From Methanocorpusculum sp. (GTDB lineage Archaea; Halobacteriota; Methanomicrobia; Methanomicrobiales; Methanocorpusculaceae): DNA of 6,831 nucleotides. The stretch lies in NCBI GenBank assembly GCA_029987045.1, contig DALTWN010000050.1, positions 1-6,831 on the forward strand. Reading direction: 5' to 3'. The notes under the pieces were generated by a model that was not told the origin of the DNA, made no database searches, and saw nothing but the letters and a program-made list of their open reading frames with translations. Below, piece by piece: positions 5,351 to 6,831 of this stretch; the first letter of the stretch is position 1; each line of letters starts with the position of its first letter. Made by a program: the position numbers and the translations under genes.

Positions 5351-6831
5351 TCATGCCGCCGGACGATAAGTCAGGATATCTTCCAGATCGATGAACACAC
5401 CGTCCTGCGTCGCATAGAAGCAGGCGGGAATCGGGCTTTCCGCCCCGAAGATACCGGTGAGCACCTGCGAATATTCCGTCAGCTGATCGAAATACGCTTT
5501 GCGCCGGTCGTCCGGAATGGTACGGAAATCATCGCTCTTGAAATCGATGATGCGGTACCTGCCGTCCGTATATCTGACCACCATATCGGCACGCCGGGTC
5601 TCTCCCCCGGGTGTAGTGAACGAAAGTTCATGCCACTCCCTTTCGACGTTCTGCAGACGTGCGGATGCACGGAATCCGGCAACGATCTCCGCAAACCGAT
5701 CACGGTACCGGACAAGCCCGTATTTCCGGCAGACACTTGCAATATCCTTTCCTTCGAATATTTCATGGATACATGATCCGTACCGCAGAGCGGCAGCGGT
5801 ATCCGCGTCCGGAACAGGTGTAATCTCTTCAGAGACGGCAAGATGCGGGATCCATCCTTCCGGAATCCGGACGGCCGTACTGCATGAATCGTCCGGCATG
5901 CACGGACATACGGATACCCGGTCCGCAACCAGATCATGGGCAACGGCATCCAGCAGTTCCATACTGGAATCGGTACCCGGATCCTTGCTCGTGGTGATGA
6001 CCAGATGGTCGCGGGCACGGGTCATCGCCACATAGAACACCCGCCGGTTCTCAGCGAGGATCTCCGGCTTGTTCGCGGCGATGATCAGGTGTTTCATGAA
6101 CCCGAACAGATCGTCCTTCCCGTCGCGGTATCTGAGACCGAGATAGGAATAATGGTATGCCTGATCATACACGAGTCCGGGGCCTCTGACCTTTTCGTCA
6201 TAACCGGCACCCATCCGATAAAGCGCGACCACCTTGAATTCCAGACCTTTCGATGCATGGATCGTCATGATATTGACCGCATCGCCGCTTGCCGTATCGG
6301 GTTCGGACCCGCCGAGCTCGTCACTGCCGAGTGCCTGGGAAATACACGTTTCGATCGTGCGGATGAATCCGATGATGCCGGACCCTGCCGACTGACTGTC
6401 GGCGATCTCGACGAATTTCCGGATGTTCCTGACCTTGTCCGTCCCGCCTTCCAGAGCGGCATAGACCGTCAGGATTCCGCAGTCGCGGACGATGCGGCGG
6501 ACGACACGGGACAGCGGTTCCGTACGGAACAGCCGTCCGAATCCGTCGAGCCGGTCAAGGGCCGCACGGATCTGCGGATCGCCGCACTTTTCAAGCCGGG
6601 TCCGGAGCGGTCCGGTGACCGGGCCGGCAGACACCGCCCGCGCCAGCTGTTCGTCCGCAATACCAAAATACGGTGATATAAGCGCACCATACAGGGAGAT
6701 ATCATCTTCACGGAACACGGATGCACGGATGACATGCAGGATATCTGCCACTTCCGGTTCCCGGTAATAATCCCGGCCTTTGTAGATATGGAACGGCACA
6801 TGGTATTTCTTCAGATACTCGGCGACCGTAT
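5351..6831 (-). CDS. AddA/RecB-type UvrD-family helicase-nuclease, C-terminal part (5' end outside window)
   Basis: At least 492 residues, open to the right window edge; the ATPase motifs I-III are missing because they lie beyond it. The reading begins TVAEYLKKYHVPFHIYKGRD, and the edge is not a start. The first internal start-like codon, GTG at 6799, falls inside the helicase core and is not the true start; residue numbers below count from it. The segment YYREPEVADIL (11-21) matches helicase motif IV, VNIMTIHASKGLEF (175-188) motif V, and VFYVAMTRARD (254-264) motif VI with its arginines. A RecB-family nuclease domain follows: GSCIH with His345, RRADMVV with Asp405, IIDFKS with Asp419 and Lys421, and QLTEY with Gln439 and Tyr443. 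This is the full nuclease residue set, so the nuclease is probably active. Such proteins unwind and degrade double-strand DNA ends before recombination, usually with an AddB-like partner; any partner would be outside the window. The gene is transcribed toward the lipoprotein gene, with an 89-bp gap containing that gene's own promoter, so the two are probably separate units. Confidence 0.92.
   Translation of the reverse strand, partial: TVAEYLKKYHVPFHIYKGRDYYREPEVADILHVIRASVFREDDISLYGALISPYFGIADEQLARAVSAGPVTGPLRTRLEKCGDPQIRAALDRLDGFGRLFRTEPLSRVVRRIVRDCGILTVYAALEGGTDKVRNIRKFVEIADSQSAGSGIIGFIRTIETCISQALGSDELGGSEPDTASGDAVNIMTIHASKGLEFKVVALYRMGAGYDEKVRGPGLVYDQAYHYSYLGLRYRDGKDDLFGFMKHLIIAANKPEILAENRRVFYVAMTRARDHLVITTSKDPGTDSSMELLDAVAHDLVADRVSVCPCMPDDSCSTAVRIPEGWIPHLAVSEEITPVPDADTAAALRYGSCIHEIFEGKDIASVCRKYGLVRYRDRFAEIVAGFRASARLQNVEREWHELSFTTPGGETRRADMVVRYTDGRYRIIDFKSDDFRTIPDDRRKAYFDQLTEYSQVLTGIFGAESPIPACFYATQDGVFIDLEDILTYRPAA

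Noticed and set aside
4413..5369. Long 318-codon plus-strand reading frame opposite the lipoprotein gene
   Set aside because: Its translation is low in hydrophobic structure, rich in Arg/His/Asp/Gly and Ile, and has no family motif. It is the antisense shadow of a gene with a clear signal peptide and hydrolase motifs.
5936..6676. 246-codon plus-strand reading frame opposite the helicase-nuclease
   Set aside because: Antisense shadow; the minus strand carries helicase motifs V and VI through the same DNA.
1..6831. Insertion sequence, transposase, tRNA or rRNA genes
   Set aside because: No transposase-like protein, terminal inverted repeats around a gene, or tRNA/rRNA sequence pattern was seen on either strand.

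Overview
This 6.8 kb window looks archaeal, most likely a methanogenic euryarchaeon such as a member of the Methanomicrobiales. That placement is an inference from overall protein and promoter style, not a database match. The clues are: a T-rich run with no hairpin just after a stop codon (archaeal-type terminator); TATA/BRE-like elements about 25-40 bp before starts; no Shine-Dalgarno sequence before any of the four starts inside the window; and a short lipoprotein signal peptide.

Layout, left to right. (1) 1-108: the end of a 23-bp tandem repeat, then a short leader. (2) 109-1383, plus strand: a predicted AAA+ ATPase of the AAA_14/DUF4143 (COG1373) type. It is clearly more AT-rich than the rest. 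(3) 1455-2699, plus: a 12-helix MFS transporter, followed by a T-rich terminator. (4) 2752-2828: two 23-bp direct repeats with internal dyad symmetry. (5) 2869-4098, plus: a second, divergent AAA_14/DUF4143 ATPase. (6) 4099-4223: a convergent intergenic region packed with inverted repeats. (7) 4224-5261, minus: a secreted lipoprotein with a DUF3089 alpha/beta-hydrolase domain. (8) 5262-5350: its promoter region, with a TATA box next to palindromes. (9) 5351-6831, minus: the C-terminal part of an AddA/RecB-type UvrD-family helicase-nuclease. Its 5' end lies beyond the right edge.

The genes do not form one obvious pathway. The most interesting signal is that both DUF4143 ATPases, though only distantly related, are each preceded by repeats of the same unit length (23 bp) at nearly the same distance (about 40-45 bp) from the start codon. 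The repeat sequences differ. A simple reading is that each ATPase, or a partner, recognises its own upstream operator and controls its own expression. The family has a winged-helix segment between the ATPase and the nuclease-like domain that could do this. The AT-rich first ATPase and its repeats look like a recent arrival beside an older GC-richer backbone. The right-hand genes look like ordinary chromosomal functions: a cell-surface hydrolase and DNA end processing/recombination.
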